Source: Timburyella sp030842085
Lineage (GTDB): Bacteria > Bacillota > Clostridia > Oscillospirales > Acutalibacteraceae
Length of the DNA: 46,645 nucleotides
NCBI GenBank assembly: GCA_030842085.1
Contig: JAUUSE010000010.1
Location: 1-46,645 of the forward strand
Reading direction: 5' to 3'
This document shows, in pieces, positions 1-8,641 of the stretch. The position numbers and the translations under genes were made by a program. The notes beneath the pieces are model-generated. The model ran no database searches. It saw nothing but the letters and a program-made list of their open reading frames with translations, and had not been told where the DNA came from. Each line of letters starts with the position of its first letter. The first letter of the stretch is position 1.

Positions 1-270
1 TTTTTGTCAATTATATAGACCTTTTTAGCTGTTAAGCTTATACGGTCTGTTTTATTGAAGCTTATGAGAACAGTACGATGCAGGACTAAGCATCGCGGAA
101 AAGCGTCCGTGTAAATGATTTAAGGGATGTTATTATCAAAGAAATCATAATGAGTGGCAAACTATGGACAATTGGCGGGTTCGTACTGACAGTCTAAACC
201 AATATATTTGTGTACATCGTAAAAGTCGAAGCTGCGGAAATATGCCTTAAGGCCGTAGTTTAGGGACTAT

Positions 271-380
271 ACCGTACTTAATTTAATAGAAATAAAAATG
301 TGCTGACCTTTTTTTCAATCTATGAGCAGCGGCAGGTTATAATCTATTTATCCGTATAATTTTTATTTTAGAAAGAAAAA
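271..380 (+). repeat. Imperfect direct repeat, copy A1
   Basis: This block of about 110 bp starts ACCGTACTTAATTTAATAGA and matches the block at 666-770. The first 30 bases agree at 27 positions. The later AGCAGCGG-n-GG-TATAAT and TATAATTTTT-TTTAGAAA segments also keep their order and spacing, with small indels. It contains no ORF. The origin is unknown; a degenerate intergenic repeat element or a duplicated leader are both possible. Confidence 0.7.
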
Positions 381-536
381 TATTAACTTAAAAATGCGTA
401 TTATTCTGGGGAAAAATTAACTTAAAATCTTTCTATTTATTACCTGAACATTTATTCGATATTACCCTTTTAATAATAATAAATATATGTTATACTAATA
501 TGACAGTCGGCTGAATTTTCTTATTTGAGACAAAGT

Positions 537-565
537 TTGACAGCAGAAAATCATTTGGCTAAAAA
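537..565 (+). promoter_or_regulatory. Possible sigma-A promoter for uvrB
   Basis: TTGACA at 537-542 is followed after 17 bases by TAAAAA at 560-565. The -35 is perfect but the -10 is weak. Transcription from here would give a leader of about 250 nt that includes repeat copy A2. Other AT-rich -10-like sequences lie nearby, so the assignment is tentative. Confidence 0.35.
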
Positions 566-665
566 CACTTTAGCTAAATAATATTTGAATATATGCGGAT
601 TAAAATAAACTTGTAAAATTATTATTTTGCTTATATTCTAAATCAGCATTTTTAAGCATTGATAG

Positions 666-770
666 ACCGCACTTAATTTAATAGGAATAAAAATACGCCG
701 GCTTTTTTCAGCTGTTAGCAGCGGTGGGCTATAATTGATTTTCCCATATAATTTTTTGCTTTAGAAAAAG
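666..770 (+). repeat. Imperfect direct repeat, copy A2
   Basis: This is the second copy of the block at 271-380, starting ACCGCACTTAATTTAATAGG and ending in a TTTAGAAAAAG segment. It ends about 40 bp before the uvrB Shine-Dalgarno sequence, so it probably lies in the uvrB 5' leader if the promoter is upstream of it. Confidence 0.7.
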
Positions 771-825
771 TAGGATAAAATATAAACTCTAATATTTATA
801 TGCAAACGGTGGAGGTGTGCTGAAT

Positions 826-2838
826 ATGGAAAAAATGGACAAGCCGTTTGAACTTGTATCTCCATTTAAGCCGACCGGCGACCAGCCGGAGGCCATAGAC
901 AAATTAGTGGAGGGCGTAAAGCGCGGTGACAGGGAGCAGACGCTGCTCGGCGTAACCGGCTCCGGCAAAACGTTTACGATGGCCAATGTTATAACTCGTG
1001 TACAGAAGCCCACTCTTGTGCTGGCTCATAACAAAACGCTCGCCGCTCAGCTATGCAGCGAGTTTAAGGAGTTTTTTCCGCACAATGCAGTGGAGTATTT
1101 TGTGTCGTATTACGATTATTACCAGCCTGAGGCTTACATTCCCGGTACTGATACTTATATAGAAAAGGAAGCCATGATAAACGACGAGATAGATAAGCTG
1201 CGCCATTCGGCGACATGCTCGCTTACTGAGCGCAGCGATGTGATTATTGTCGCATCTGTCAGCTGTATATACAGCCTTGGCAACCCTATAGATTACAGAA
1301 ATATGATAATCTCACTGCGCCCAGGTATGGAAAAGAGCCGCAATGAACTGCTCCGCCGGCTGGTGGACTTGCAGTATGAGCGGAATGACGTTAACTTTAT
1401 CCGCAATAAATTCCGTGTGCGCGGCGATGTTGTGGAGATATTTCCGGCCTACTCCGGCGACACGGCAATACGTGTTGAATTTTTCAGCGATGAGATAGAC
1501 AGAATAAGCGAGATAAACCCGCTTACCGGCGATATAAAGCAGCCTCTTAACCATACGGCCATTTACCCGGCCTCTCATTACATTGTACCGCAGGACCAGC
1601 TCAAGGACGCGCTCGCGGAATTGGAGCAGGAGATGGAGGAAAGGGTAAAATATTTTACCGACGAGGGCAAGCTGCTGGAAGCGCAGCGCATACGCCAGCG
1701 TACCGAGTACGACATTGAAATGCTGCGGGAAATAGGCTTTTGCAATGGTATAGAAAACTATTCCCGCGTACTGGGACGCAGAGCGCCGGGCAGTACGCCT
1801 TTCACGCTGCTCGACTTCTTCCCAAAAGATTATCTGCTTATAGTGGACGAATCGCACGTAACACTGCCGCAGGTGCGCGGCATGTACGGCGGCGACCGCT
1901 CCCGCAAGGAGACGCTTATAAACTACGGTTTCAGGCTGCCGTCGGCGTTTGACAACCGTCCGCTTAATTTTGATGAATTTTACAGCAAGATAAATCAGGC
2001 GATATATGTCAGCGCTACTCCCGGCGAGTTTGAGAGAAAACACAGCACGCAGATAGCCGAGCAGGTTATACGCCCGACGGGACTCGTCGACCCGGAGGTA
2101 ATAGTAAAGCCGACATACGGCCAGATAGACGATATTATATCTGAGATACGCGGCCGCATTGACAGAGGCGAACGCACTCTTATCACTACGTTGACAAAGA
2201 AAATGGCGGAAGACCTTACCGATTATCTCCGCAATATGGACTTAAAGGTAAAATATATGCACCATGACATAGATACAATGGAGCGTATGGAGATTATACG
2301 CGGTTTGCGGCTCGGTGAATTTGACGTATTGGTCGGCATAAATCTTTTAAGAGAGGGCCTTGATTTGCCGGAGGTATCGCTCATATGCGTGCTGGACGCG
2401 GATAAAGAAGGCTTTCTGCGCTCGGAGACATCGCTTGTGCAGATAATCGGCCGCGCCGCAAGAAATGCCGGCGGGCAGGTTATAATGTATGCCGACAGTG
2501 TGACGCCGTCGATGGAGCGGGCTATAAACGAGACCAACCGCCGCCGCAGTATACAGATGAAATATAATGAAGAGCACGGCATTACCCCTAAGACTATTAT
2601 TAAAGAGATAAGGGACGTAATAGAAATAACGCCCAAGTCAAAGTCCGGCGACAGAGAGAATAAGCGCATGTCGGAGCAGGAGCGGCGCGAGCTTATAGCC
2701 AAGCTGACGAGCGAGATGAAAAAGGCGTCTGAGAGCCTTGACTTTGAGCATGCGGCATATCTGCGCGACAGGATAATAAAGCTGCGCGGCGAGGCGGAGC
2801 CAAAGCGGAAGAGCAGGAAAAAACCAAGCTGGTTGTAG
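826..2838 (+). CDS. uvrB: Excinuclease ABC subunit B (UvrB)
   Basis: UvrB is the DNA-damage verification helicase of nucleotide excision repair; it is loaded by UvrA and recruits UvrC. The protein is 670 aa, the usual family length. Walker A GVTGSGKT is at residues 42-49. The tyrosine-rich beta-hairpin region follows (SYYDYYQPEAYIP), then the helicase motifs (DESHVTLPQ, SATPGEFE, GINLLREGLDLPE, QIIGRAARN). A C-terminal UVR motif (SLDFEHAAYLRD) binds UvrC. I chose ATG 826 because GGAGGTG at 811-817 sits 8 bases upstream; an in-frame GTG at 817 lies inside that Shine-Dalgarno sequence. uvrA follows in the same direction after 620 bp, so the two may be separately transcribed. No uvrC is present in the window. 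Confidence 0.97.
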   Translation: MEKMDKPFELVSPFKPTGDQPEAIDKLVEGVKRGDREQTLLGVTGSGKTFTMANVITRVQKPTLVLAHNKTLAAQLCSEFKEFFPHNAVEYFVSYYDYYQPEAYIPGTDTYIEKEAMINDEIDKLRHSATCSLTERSDVIIVASVSCIYSLGNPIDYRNMIISLRPGMEKSRNELLRRLVDLQYERNDVNFIRNKFRVRGDVVEIFPAYSGDTAIRVEFFSDEIDRISEINPLTGDIKQPLNHTAIYPASHYIVPQDQLKDALAELEQEMEERVKYFTDEGKLLEAQRIRQRTEYDIEMLREIGFCNGIENYSRVLGRRAPGSTPFTLLDFFPKDYLLIVDESHVTLPQVRGMYGGDRSRKETLINYGFRLPSAFDNRPLNFDEFYSKINQAIYVSATPGEFERKHSTQIAEQVIRPTGLVDPEVIVKPTYGQIDDIISEIRGRIDRGERTLITTLTKKMAEDLTDYLRNMDLKVKYMHHDIDTMERMEIIRGLRLGEFDVLVGINLLREGLDLPEVSLICVLDADKEGFLRSETSLVQIIGRAARNAGGQVIMYADSVTPSMERAINETNRRRSIQMKYNEEHGITPKTIIKEIRDVIEITPKSKSGDRENKRMSEQERRELIAKLTSEMKKASESLDFEHAAYLRDRIIKLRGEAEPKRKSRKKPSWL

Positions 2839-3032
2839 CCGGCGCATCGGATGCCAAACTGATATTTTCAGCGGCGATGCTAAAAGCCAAGACGCTGATA
2901 TGCTTAATCGCTTAATTTTTTGCAGTGCGGGGCCTTTGCTCCTTTAGCTCATGACTGAGCGCAGCGGACGGTATGCATCGGAGCGCAGGATATGCACATA
3001 GAGTTCGGCATTGTGTAAGTTAATATATGTCA

Positions 3033-3071
3033 AATAATCTGCATGGCTGACGGTACATGATTTAAACCTGC
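3033..3071 (+). repeat. Direct repeat, copy B1
   Basis: AATAATCTGC, CTGACGG and ATGATTTAAACCTGC occur in this order, and again with identical spacing at 3188-3226; 34 of 39 positions agree. Weaker similarity extends on both sides (TAATATATG before, TTTATAC after). No ORF is present. Confidence 0.75.
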
Positions 3072-3187
3072 CCCTTTATACAGCGGCGGATGAGTGATTG
3101 GTCAATCTGATATTGCTGCGCGGGACGTGAAGAAAAATCATCATTGTTGTAATGGCCGTCGTTAAATGACGGTCAATATACATGCCG

Positions 3188-3226
3188 AATAATCTGCTTC
3201 TCTGACGGAATATGATTTAAACCTGC
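3188..3226 (+). repeat. Direct repeat, copy B2
   Basis: This is the second copy of the 39-bp repeat at 3033-3071, 155 bp downstream. The differences fall in two short variable patches between the conserved AATAATCTGC, CTGACGG and ATGATTTAAACCTGC blocks. Confidence 0.75.
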
Positions 3227-3458
3227 AGCGTTTGTTTCGTTTTATACTGCAGAGAGGCTATTCGGAAATCTGAGCAATAATTTTAAGGGCGAAGCTTATA
3301 CCGCAAAATCGGCTTTTAAAATGAGCCGCCGGCTTATGAGGAATTTCAGCTTACAGCCGGCCTGCACATAATATATTTTACGCTGAGTGCGTTAGCAGCG
3401 GCAGAATACAACATTAATTATGAAATTAGATTATCATAAAGAACAGGTGATAAAAAAT

Positions 3459-6281
3459 ATGCAGAAGGACAAAATCGTTATAAAAGGCGCGAGGGAGAAT
3501 AATCTTAAAAACATAGACGTAGAAATTCCCCGCGACGCGCTGGTGGTATTTACGGGACTTTCCGGCTCCGGCAAATCCTCCCTGGCATTTGACACGCTGT
3601 ATGCGGAGGGGCAGAGGAGATATATCGAATCCCTTTCATCATACGCCCGCATGTTTTTGGGACAGATGGAGAAGCCGGACGTCGACAGCATAGACGGACT
3701 TTCCCCGTCAATATCGATAGACCAGAAAACTACCTCCAAAAACCCGCGTTCCACCGTTGGAACGGTGACGGAGATTTACGACTATCTCCGCCTGCTTTAT
3801 GCGCGCATCGGCGTGCCGCACTGCCCAATCTGCGGTAAGGAGATTAAGCAGCAGAGCGTCGACCAGATAGTTGAAAAGGTCATGCAGCTTGAGGAGCGCA
3901 CGAAGATACAGATATTGGCTCCTGTGGTGCGCGGCCGCAAGGGCGAGCATAAAAAGGAGCTGGAGGCGGCCAAAAAATCCGGATTTGTCAGGGTGCGCGC
4001 CGACGGCATAATGTACGATTTGTCTGAAGATATATCACTTGAGAAAAATAAAAAGCACAACGTGGAAGTAGTTGTCGACCGCCTTGTTATAAAGAGCGAT
4101 ATAGAAGGCCGGCTGGCCGATTCCATTGAAATAGCCTGCAGCCTTGCAAAGGGGCTTGTTATAATAGACGTGGTAGACGGCGAGGAAATGCTCTTTTCCC
4201 AGAGCTATGCCTGTCCCGACCACGGCATAAGCGTTGACGAGATGTCGCCGCGCATGTTTTCTTTCAACAATCCTTTCGGCGCCTGCCCGACCTGTACAGG
4301 GCTCGGCATGTTCATGAAAGTCGACCCCGACCTTGTGGTGCCGAACAAGGACTTGACAATAAATCAGGGCGCAATAAAGGCCATGGGCTGGATGAATTTA
4401 GACGGCAAGAGCATATCGTCGAGATTTCTGATGGCAGTGGCAAAGAAGTACGATTTTTCGCTGGATGTCCCGTATAAGGATTTACCACAGCGTGCAAAGG
4501 ACGTGCTTATGTACGGACTTCCCGAGGGTGAAAAGGTAACGGTGCGACTTGCAAACGGCCGCTCGTTTGAATCAAAGTTCGGCGGCTTTATAGACGATTT
4601 GGAGCGCAAATACAAAGAATCCACCAGCGAGTGGGTAAAGTCGGAGATTGAAGCGCAGATGACGGCGGAGGTCTGTCCCGACTGCGGCGGACGCCGGCTT
4701 AAGCCGATGTCGCTGGCGGTGACGGTAGGCGGCATAAATATTATGGACTTCTGCGACATGAGCGTAGCCAAAGCGCTGGAGTTCATGGACAGCCACACTC
4801 TGTCCGAGCGCGATATGATGATAGCGCGTCTGATAGTAAAGGAAATACGCGAGCGCCTCAACTTTTTAAAAAGCGTGGGACTGGAATATCTCACACTGTC
4901 GCGTTCCTCCGGCACACTGTCGGGCGGCGAGAGTCAGCGCATACGCCTTGCGACGCAGATAGGCTCGTCGCTGATGGGCGTACTGTATATACTCGACGAG
5001 CCGAGCATAGGTCTGCACCAGCGCGACAACGACAAGCTGCTGGATACGCTGCGCCGTCTGCGTGACCTTGGCAATACGCTTATAGTGGTGGAGCACGACG
5101 AAGACACTATGCGCGCAGCGGACTATATAGTCGATATCGGGCCGGGAGCTGGAATACACGGCGGTAATGTGGTGTGCGCCGGCACTGAAAAAGAGATAGA
5201 AAACTGTAGTGAATCCATAACCGGCGATTATCTCTCCGGCCGCAAAAAAATCCCGGTGCCTAAAAAGAGACGCGAGGGCAACGGCAAATCGCTTATTATA
5301 AGGGGCGCTGAGGAAAATAATCTCAAAAAGATTGACGTGGAAATTCCGCTCGGCAAATTTGTAGCGGTTACGGGTGTTTCCGGCTCCGGCAAGTCCTCGC
5401 TTATAAACGAGATACTCTATAAAAGACTGGCGGGAGAGCTTAACCGCGCTAGAATAAAACCGGGCAAGCATGCGGATATAGAGGGCATTGACGCCCTGGA
5501 CAAGGTTATAAACATAAATCAGGCGCCGATAGGCCGCACTCCGCGCTCAAACCCGGCGACATATACCGGCGTGTTCAACGACATACGCGAGCTTTATGCA
5601 AACACGCAGGACGCCAAGATGCGGGGCTACACCGCAGGCAGATTTTCCTTTAACGTCCGCGGCGGCCGGTGCGAGTCATGCCAGGGCGACGGCATAATAA
5701 AGATAGCCATGCACTTTTTGCCGGACATATATGTTCCGTGCGAGGTGTGCAAGGGCAAGCGCTACAACCGCGAAACGCTGGAGGTAAAGTTTAAGGGTAA
5801 GAGCATATACGACGTGCTTGACATGACGGTGGAGGAGGCGCTGGATTTCTTTTCCTCAATACCAAAAATAAAGCGCAAGCTGCAGACGCTTTACGACGTT
5901 GGATTGGGATATATAAAGGTCGGCCAGCCGGCGACAACGCTTTCCGGCGGCGAAGCACAGCGTGTGAAGCTTGCGACAGAGCTTTCGCGTCGCGCAACGG
6001 GCAGAACGATATATATACTTGACGAGCCCACCACAGGTCTTCATACTGCCGACGTGCACAAGCTTATCGAGGTGCTTGACAGCTTAGTGGATAAGGGAAA
6101 TACTGTTGTGGTAATCGAGCATAATTTAGACGTTATAAAATGTGCCGATTATTGTATCGACTTAGGCCCTGAGGGCGGCGACAACGGCGGTACTATAGTC
6201 GTCAGCGGCACGCCGGAACAGGTGGCTAAGTGCAAAAAATCATATACGGGACAGTATTTAAAAAATCTTTTAAAGCAGTGA
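3459..6281 (+). CDS. uvrA: Excinuclease ABC subunit A (UvrA)
   Basis: UvrA is the dimeric ABC ATPase that recognises DNA lesions and loads UvrB. It has two ABC modules. The first contains GLSGSGKSS, the SGGESQRIRLATQ signature and LDEPSIGLHQRDN; the second contains GVSGSGKSS, SGGEAQRVKLATE and LDEPTTGLH. The zinc modules are visible as CPDHG...CPTC in the first half and CESCQGDG...CEVCKGK in the second. I chose ATG 3459 because AGGTGA lies 8-9 bases upstream, giving 940 aa, the same length as E. coli UvrA. The in-frame ATG at 3420 has no Shine-Dalgarno sequence and would add 13 residues not typical of the family. Confidence 0.97.
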   Translation: MQKDKIVIKGARENNLKNIDVEIPRDALVVFTGLSGSGKSSLAFDTLYAEGQRRYIESLSSYARMFLGQMEKPDVDSIDGLSPSISIDQKTTSKNPRSTVGTVTEIYDYLRLLYARIGVPHCPICGKEIKQQSVDQIVEKVMQLEERTKIQILAPVVRGRKGEHKKELEAAKKSGFVRVRADGIMYDLSEDISLEKNKKHNVEVVVDRLVIKSDIEGRLADSIEIACSLAKGLVIIDVVDGEEMLFSQSYACPDHGISVDEMSPRMFSFNNPFGACPTCTGLGMFMKVDPDLVVPNKDLTINQGAIKAMGWMNLDGKSISSRFLMAVAKKYDFSLDVPYKDLPQRAKDVLMYGLPEGEKVTVRLANGRSFESKFGGFIDDLERKYKESTSEWVKSEIEAQMTAEVCPDCGGRRLKPMSLAVTVGGINIMDFCDMSVAKALEFMDSHTLSERDMMIARLIVKEIRERLNFLKSVGLEYLTLSRSSGTLSGGESQRIRLATQIGSSLMGVLYILDEPSIGLHQRDNDKLLDTLRRLRDLGNTLIVVEHDEDTMRAADYIVDIGPGAGIHGGNVVCAGTEKEIENCSESITGDYLSGRKKIPVPKKRREGNGKSLIIRGAEENNLKKIDVEIPLGKFVAVTGVSGSGKSSLINEILYKRLAGELNRARIKPGKHADIEGIDALDKVININQAPIGRTPRSNPATYTGVFNDIRELYANTQDAKMRGYTAGRFSFNVRGGRCESCQGDGIIKIAMHFLPDIYVPCEVCKGKRYNRETLEVKFKGKSIYDVLDMTVEEALDFFSSIPKIKRKLQTLYDVGLGYIKVGQPATTLSGGEAQRVKLATELSRRATGRTIYILDEPTTGLHTADVHKLIEVLDSLVDKGNTVVVIEHNLDVIKCADYCIDLGPEGGDNGGTIVVSGTPEQVAKCKKSYTGQYLKNLLKQ

Positions 6282-6505
6282 TGCGTCGGATTATTAATAT
6301 GTGTAATATTTGCCAATATTGTGCTTAAATAGCTGTGCAGCACTATAGATATGAGCAGTTTTTGCGCATATCTGGTAAAACGGCAAGTTATATGCTATAC
6401 TTTTGATGCAGCGGCGACAGGAATCTTTAAAATTTACACATTATTAATGGATTTTTTAATTCAGTTACGTTAATATATGTAATATTAATTACGGAGAGAG
6501 CGGCA

Positions 6506-7405
6506 TTGATAGGATATGTAAAAATATATAAGCCAGAGCTCAGGGTAATAGATTATGAGTTATATAGGGCGGTTTATTGTTCGCTTTGCCGTCAGATGGG
6601 CAAGCTGTACGGCCCGTTTGCTCGCTTTGCTCTTAATTACGATTTTACTTTTTTATCTCTTCTTGAGATTTCGCAAAAACAAGAATGCCCGGTTTATAAA
6701 AAGGCGAGATGTGTGTTTAATCCGCTGGTTAGATGCAACAACGTAAAGGAATGCGGAGATGAGCTTTCATATGCCGCCGACGCCGCTATAATAACGTCTT
6801 ATTACAAGGTAAAGGATAATCTAAAGGATAAGGGGTTGTCAAAGCGGATAAAATCGGGGCTTATATATCCGCTGTTTGCACTTTTTTACCGCAAGGCTAA
6901 AAAGCGCAGTCCGAAAGTGGACGAATATGTAAAAAAATATATCGCCGCACAGGACGATGTTGAGCGTCAGTGCAGCGACAGCATAGACAAGGCGGCCGAA
7001 CCGACGGCGATAATGCTGCAGCGGCTGTTTGAAGATATTGGAGAGGGCGATATATCAAAGCGGGTGCTGTCGCGCATAGGCTACTGCATAGGCAAATGGA
7101 TTTATTTGATGGATGCTGCAGATGACTTGGAATCTGATGTAAAGCTAAAAAATTATAATGTATTAGCGGTAAAGTTTGGCATAAAAGAATATGATGAATT
7201 GCTTATAAAAAAGGCGAGAGAATATATAACATTCACCTTAAACGTTTGCCGAACTGAAGCGGCGGCTTCTGCGCAGCTGCTTGATGTAAACAGATATCAT
7301 GATATTATAGATAATATACTGTATTTAGGACTTGAATATACGCAAAATAATGTTATACTCAGAAAGAAAGTGTCAAAAAATACATATGCTCTTTCTGATA
7401 AATAA
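6506..7405 (+). CDS. DUF5685-like protein with two Asp-rich motifs
   Basis: The protein is 299 aa with no experimentally assigned function that I know of; it resembles the DUF5685 family of Clostridia. It starts at TTG 6506 with GGAGAG about 8 bases upstream. An N-terminal cysteine set is visible (C25-x2-C28, C61, C69, C77, C83), followed by an aromatic NYDFTFLSLL segment and a mainly helical body. D104NLKD108 and D206-D207LESD211, about 100 residues apart, resemble the paired Asp-rich metal motifs of class I isoprenoid (squalene/phytoene-type) synthases; this comparison is my inference. No signal peptide is evident. A J-domain gene follows after 40 bp, then a membrane-protein gene, so a three-gene operon is likely. 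It could equally be a structural relative without enzyme activity. Confidence 0.75.
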   Translation: MIGYVKIYKPELRVIDYELYRAVYCSLCRQMGKLYGPFARFALNYDFTFLSLLEISQKQECPVYKKARCVFNPLVRCNNVKECGDELSYAADAAIITSYYKVKDNLKDKGLSKRIKSGLIYPLFALFYRKAKKRSPKVDEYVKKYIAAQDDVERQCSDSIDKAAEPTAIMLQRLFEDIGEGDISKRVLSRIGYCIGKWIYLMDAADDLESDVKLKNYNVLAVKFGIKEYDELLIKKAREYITFTLNVCRTEAAASAQLLDVNRYHDIIDNILYLGLEYTQNNVILRKKVSKNTYALSDK

Positions 7406-7445
7406 TAAAAGTATTTAGCCCAATGGGCGGAATGGAAGAATGTGA

Positions 7446-8057
7446 ATGAAAGACCCATATTCCGTATTAGGCGTTGACAGAAACGCGACCGATGAGCAGA
7501 TAAAGTCTGCATACCGCGAGCTGGCGCGCAAATATCACCCGGACAATTACAACGACAATCCGCTGTCAGACCTTGCAAACGAGAAGATGAAAGAAATAAA
7601 CGACGCTTACGACACCATTATGAACGAGCGTTCGTCAAAGGGACAAAGCGGAAGTTATAGTGGTGGATATACCTCTTACTCGTCGTCAAATTTTAATGAT
7701 ATAAGAAGCCTTATAACAAGCGGCCGGCTCGAGGAAGCGCAGGAGCTGCTTGACGGCGTTCCGGTGCAGGACAGGGATGCTGAGTGGTATTTTTTAAACG
7801 GCAGCGTACTTTATAAACGCGGCTGGTTTGATGATGCATATACCAGTTTTTCAACGGCCTGCCGCATGAATCCGTCTAATCCGGAATATAAAGCGGCGCT
7901 TGACAATATATCACGCCAGCGCAGCGGTTTTACAGGCTATAATAATGGCCGCCGTGCGGGCAATACCGGCTGCAGCGCATGCGATGTATGTTCAAGTCTT
8001 ATATGTGCCGACTGCTGCTGCGAATGCATGGGCGGAGATTTTATACCATGCTGCTGA
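7446..8057 (+). CDS. J-domain protein with TPR-like region and cysteine-rich tail
   Basis: This 203-aa protein starts with a J domain (residues 1-65) whose HPD motif is at 31-33, so it should stimulate the ATPase of an Hsp70 (DnaK). A Gly/Ser/Tyr linker follows, then a helical TPR-like segment (about 83-155, with AEWYFLNGSVLYKRG and AYTSFSTACRMNP). The tail (175-203) holds ten cysteines, with CSAC, DVC, DCCCEC and a terminal CC. It lacks the Gly/Phe region, canonical zinc fingers and C-terminal beta-domains of DnaJ itself, so it is a specialised co-chaperone. GGAAG at 7434 sets the start. The tail suggests metal binding, lipidation or membrane association, but none is proven. It lies between the DUF5685-like gene and a membrane-protein gene. 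Confidence 0.9.
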   Translation: MKDPYSVLGVDRNATDEQIKSAYRELARKYHPDNYNDNPLSDLANEKMKEINDAYDTIMNERSSKGQSGSYSGGYTSYSSSNFNDIRSLITSGRLEEAQELLDGVPVQDRDAEWYFLNGSVLYKRGWFDDAYTSFSTACRMNPSNPEYKAALDNISRQRSGFTGYNNGRRAGNTGCSACDVCSSLICADCCCECMGGDFIPCC

Positions 8058-8070
8058 TGGGGGTTATAGC

Positions 8071-8601
8071 TTGAAGCACACGGGCAAAATAGCGGTTGGC
8101 GGTATAATATCGGCGCTTGCGCTTGCCGTCATGTTCGCGTCATATTTTCCGTATCTCACATATGCCGTGCCGGCTATTGCTGGTACTATACTTATAGTAA
8201 TAGTTATAGAGATAGACTTTAAATGGGCAATGCTTGTGTATGCGGTAATAGCGGTATTATCCATGTTTTTGATGGAGCCGGAAGCTAAAATACTCTTTAC
8301 CTTTTTCTTTGGATATTATCCTGTGTTGAAATTTAAGGTAGATAAGATAAGGTTTAAAGTAGTAAGATGGATAACGAAATTTGCAATATTTAATGCCGCC
8401 ATAGTACTTGCCTATTTAGTATTTATATTTATTTTCCAGATGCCGATAGACGATATGGGTGCTTTTGGAAAATGGGCCGTTGCAGGGGTATGGCTGCTTG
8501 GAAATGTTGTATTTGTAATATACGATTATGCTGAAAGTGAAATGACGGCACAGTATATAAGAACACTGCATCCTAGGATAAAGAAGATATTAAGATTTTA
8601 A
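8071..8601 (+). CDS. Conserved hypothetical polytopic membrane protein
   Basis: I do not recognise a named family with confidence. The 176-aa protein has about five hydrophobic segments: GGIISALALAVMFASYFP near the N terminus, two more before residue 90, then IFNAAIVLAYLVFIFIF and WAVAGVWLLGNVVFVIYDY. A basic tail ends in HPRIKKILRF. The arrangement is somewhat like small S-component-type membrane proteins, but that is only a resemblance. I chose TTG 8071 because GGGGG at 8059-8063 is well placed and the start falls 13 bases after the J-domain gene; the longer open frame upstream just overlaps that gene. A strong terminator follows, so this is the last gene of the trio. Confidence 0.7.
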   Translation: MKHTGKIAVGGIISALALAVMFASYFPYLTYAVPAIAGTILIVIVIEIDFKWAMLVYAVIAVLSMFLMEPEAKILFTFFFGYYPVLKFKVDKIRFKVVRWITKFAIFNAAIVLAYLVFIFIFQMPIDDMGAFGKWAVAGVWLLGNVVFVIYDYAESEMTAQYIRTLHPRIKKILRF

Positions 8602-8611
8602 TAGTAATATG

Positions 8612-8641
8612 AAATTCTGCCCTGATGGGCAGAATTTTTTT
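8612..8641 (+). terminator. Intrinsic terminator of the DUF5685/J-domain/membrane operon
   Basis: An 11-bp stem AAATTCTGCCC/GGGCAGAATTT with a TGAT loop is followed by a run of T, starting 10 bases after the membrane-protein stop codon. Confidence 0.9.

Larger units (their letters stand above)
1..825. other. Long AT-rich non-coding region upstream of uvrB
   Basis: I find no convincing gene in this stretch. It is AT-rich, with stops in all frames, and holds two copies of an imperfect direct repeat (271-380 and 666-770), a possible promoter (537-565) and a 9-bp hairpin at 555-577 with an AACAC loop. The sequence GAACATTTATTC at 446-457 resembles a Gram-positive LexA box with one half-site mismatch, but it is about 370 bases from uvrB and is not called as a site. 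Confidence 0.6.
2839..3458. other. Non-coding spacer between uvrB and uvrA
   Basis: No gene is supported here. The spacer is unusually long for a uvrB-uvrA pair and carries a pair of 39-bp direct repeats (3033-3071 and 3188-3226). Near its end, TTAGCAGCGGCAGAATACAA (from about 3391) resembles the central AGCAGCGG part of the repeats upstream of uvrB. No strong intrinsic terminator was found after uvrB. Confidence 0.6.

Noticed and set aside
446..457. LexA/SOS-box-like GAACATTTATTC upstream of uvrB
   Set aside because: The second half-site is ATTC instead of GTTC and the site is about 370 bp from the gene; uvrA shows no comparable site.
1312..2043. 243-aa minus-strand ORF within uvrB
   Set aside because: It is antisense to a full-length conserved uvrB and has no family features; a shadow frame.
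4866..5471. 201-aa minus-strand ORF within uvrA
   Set aside because: Antisense to the second half of a conserved uvrA, with no recognisable motifs.
6347..6373. AGATATG/CATATCT hairpin after uvrA as a terminator
   Set aside because: The stem is AT-rich and no T run follows; too weak to call.
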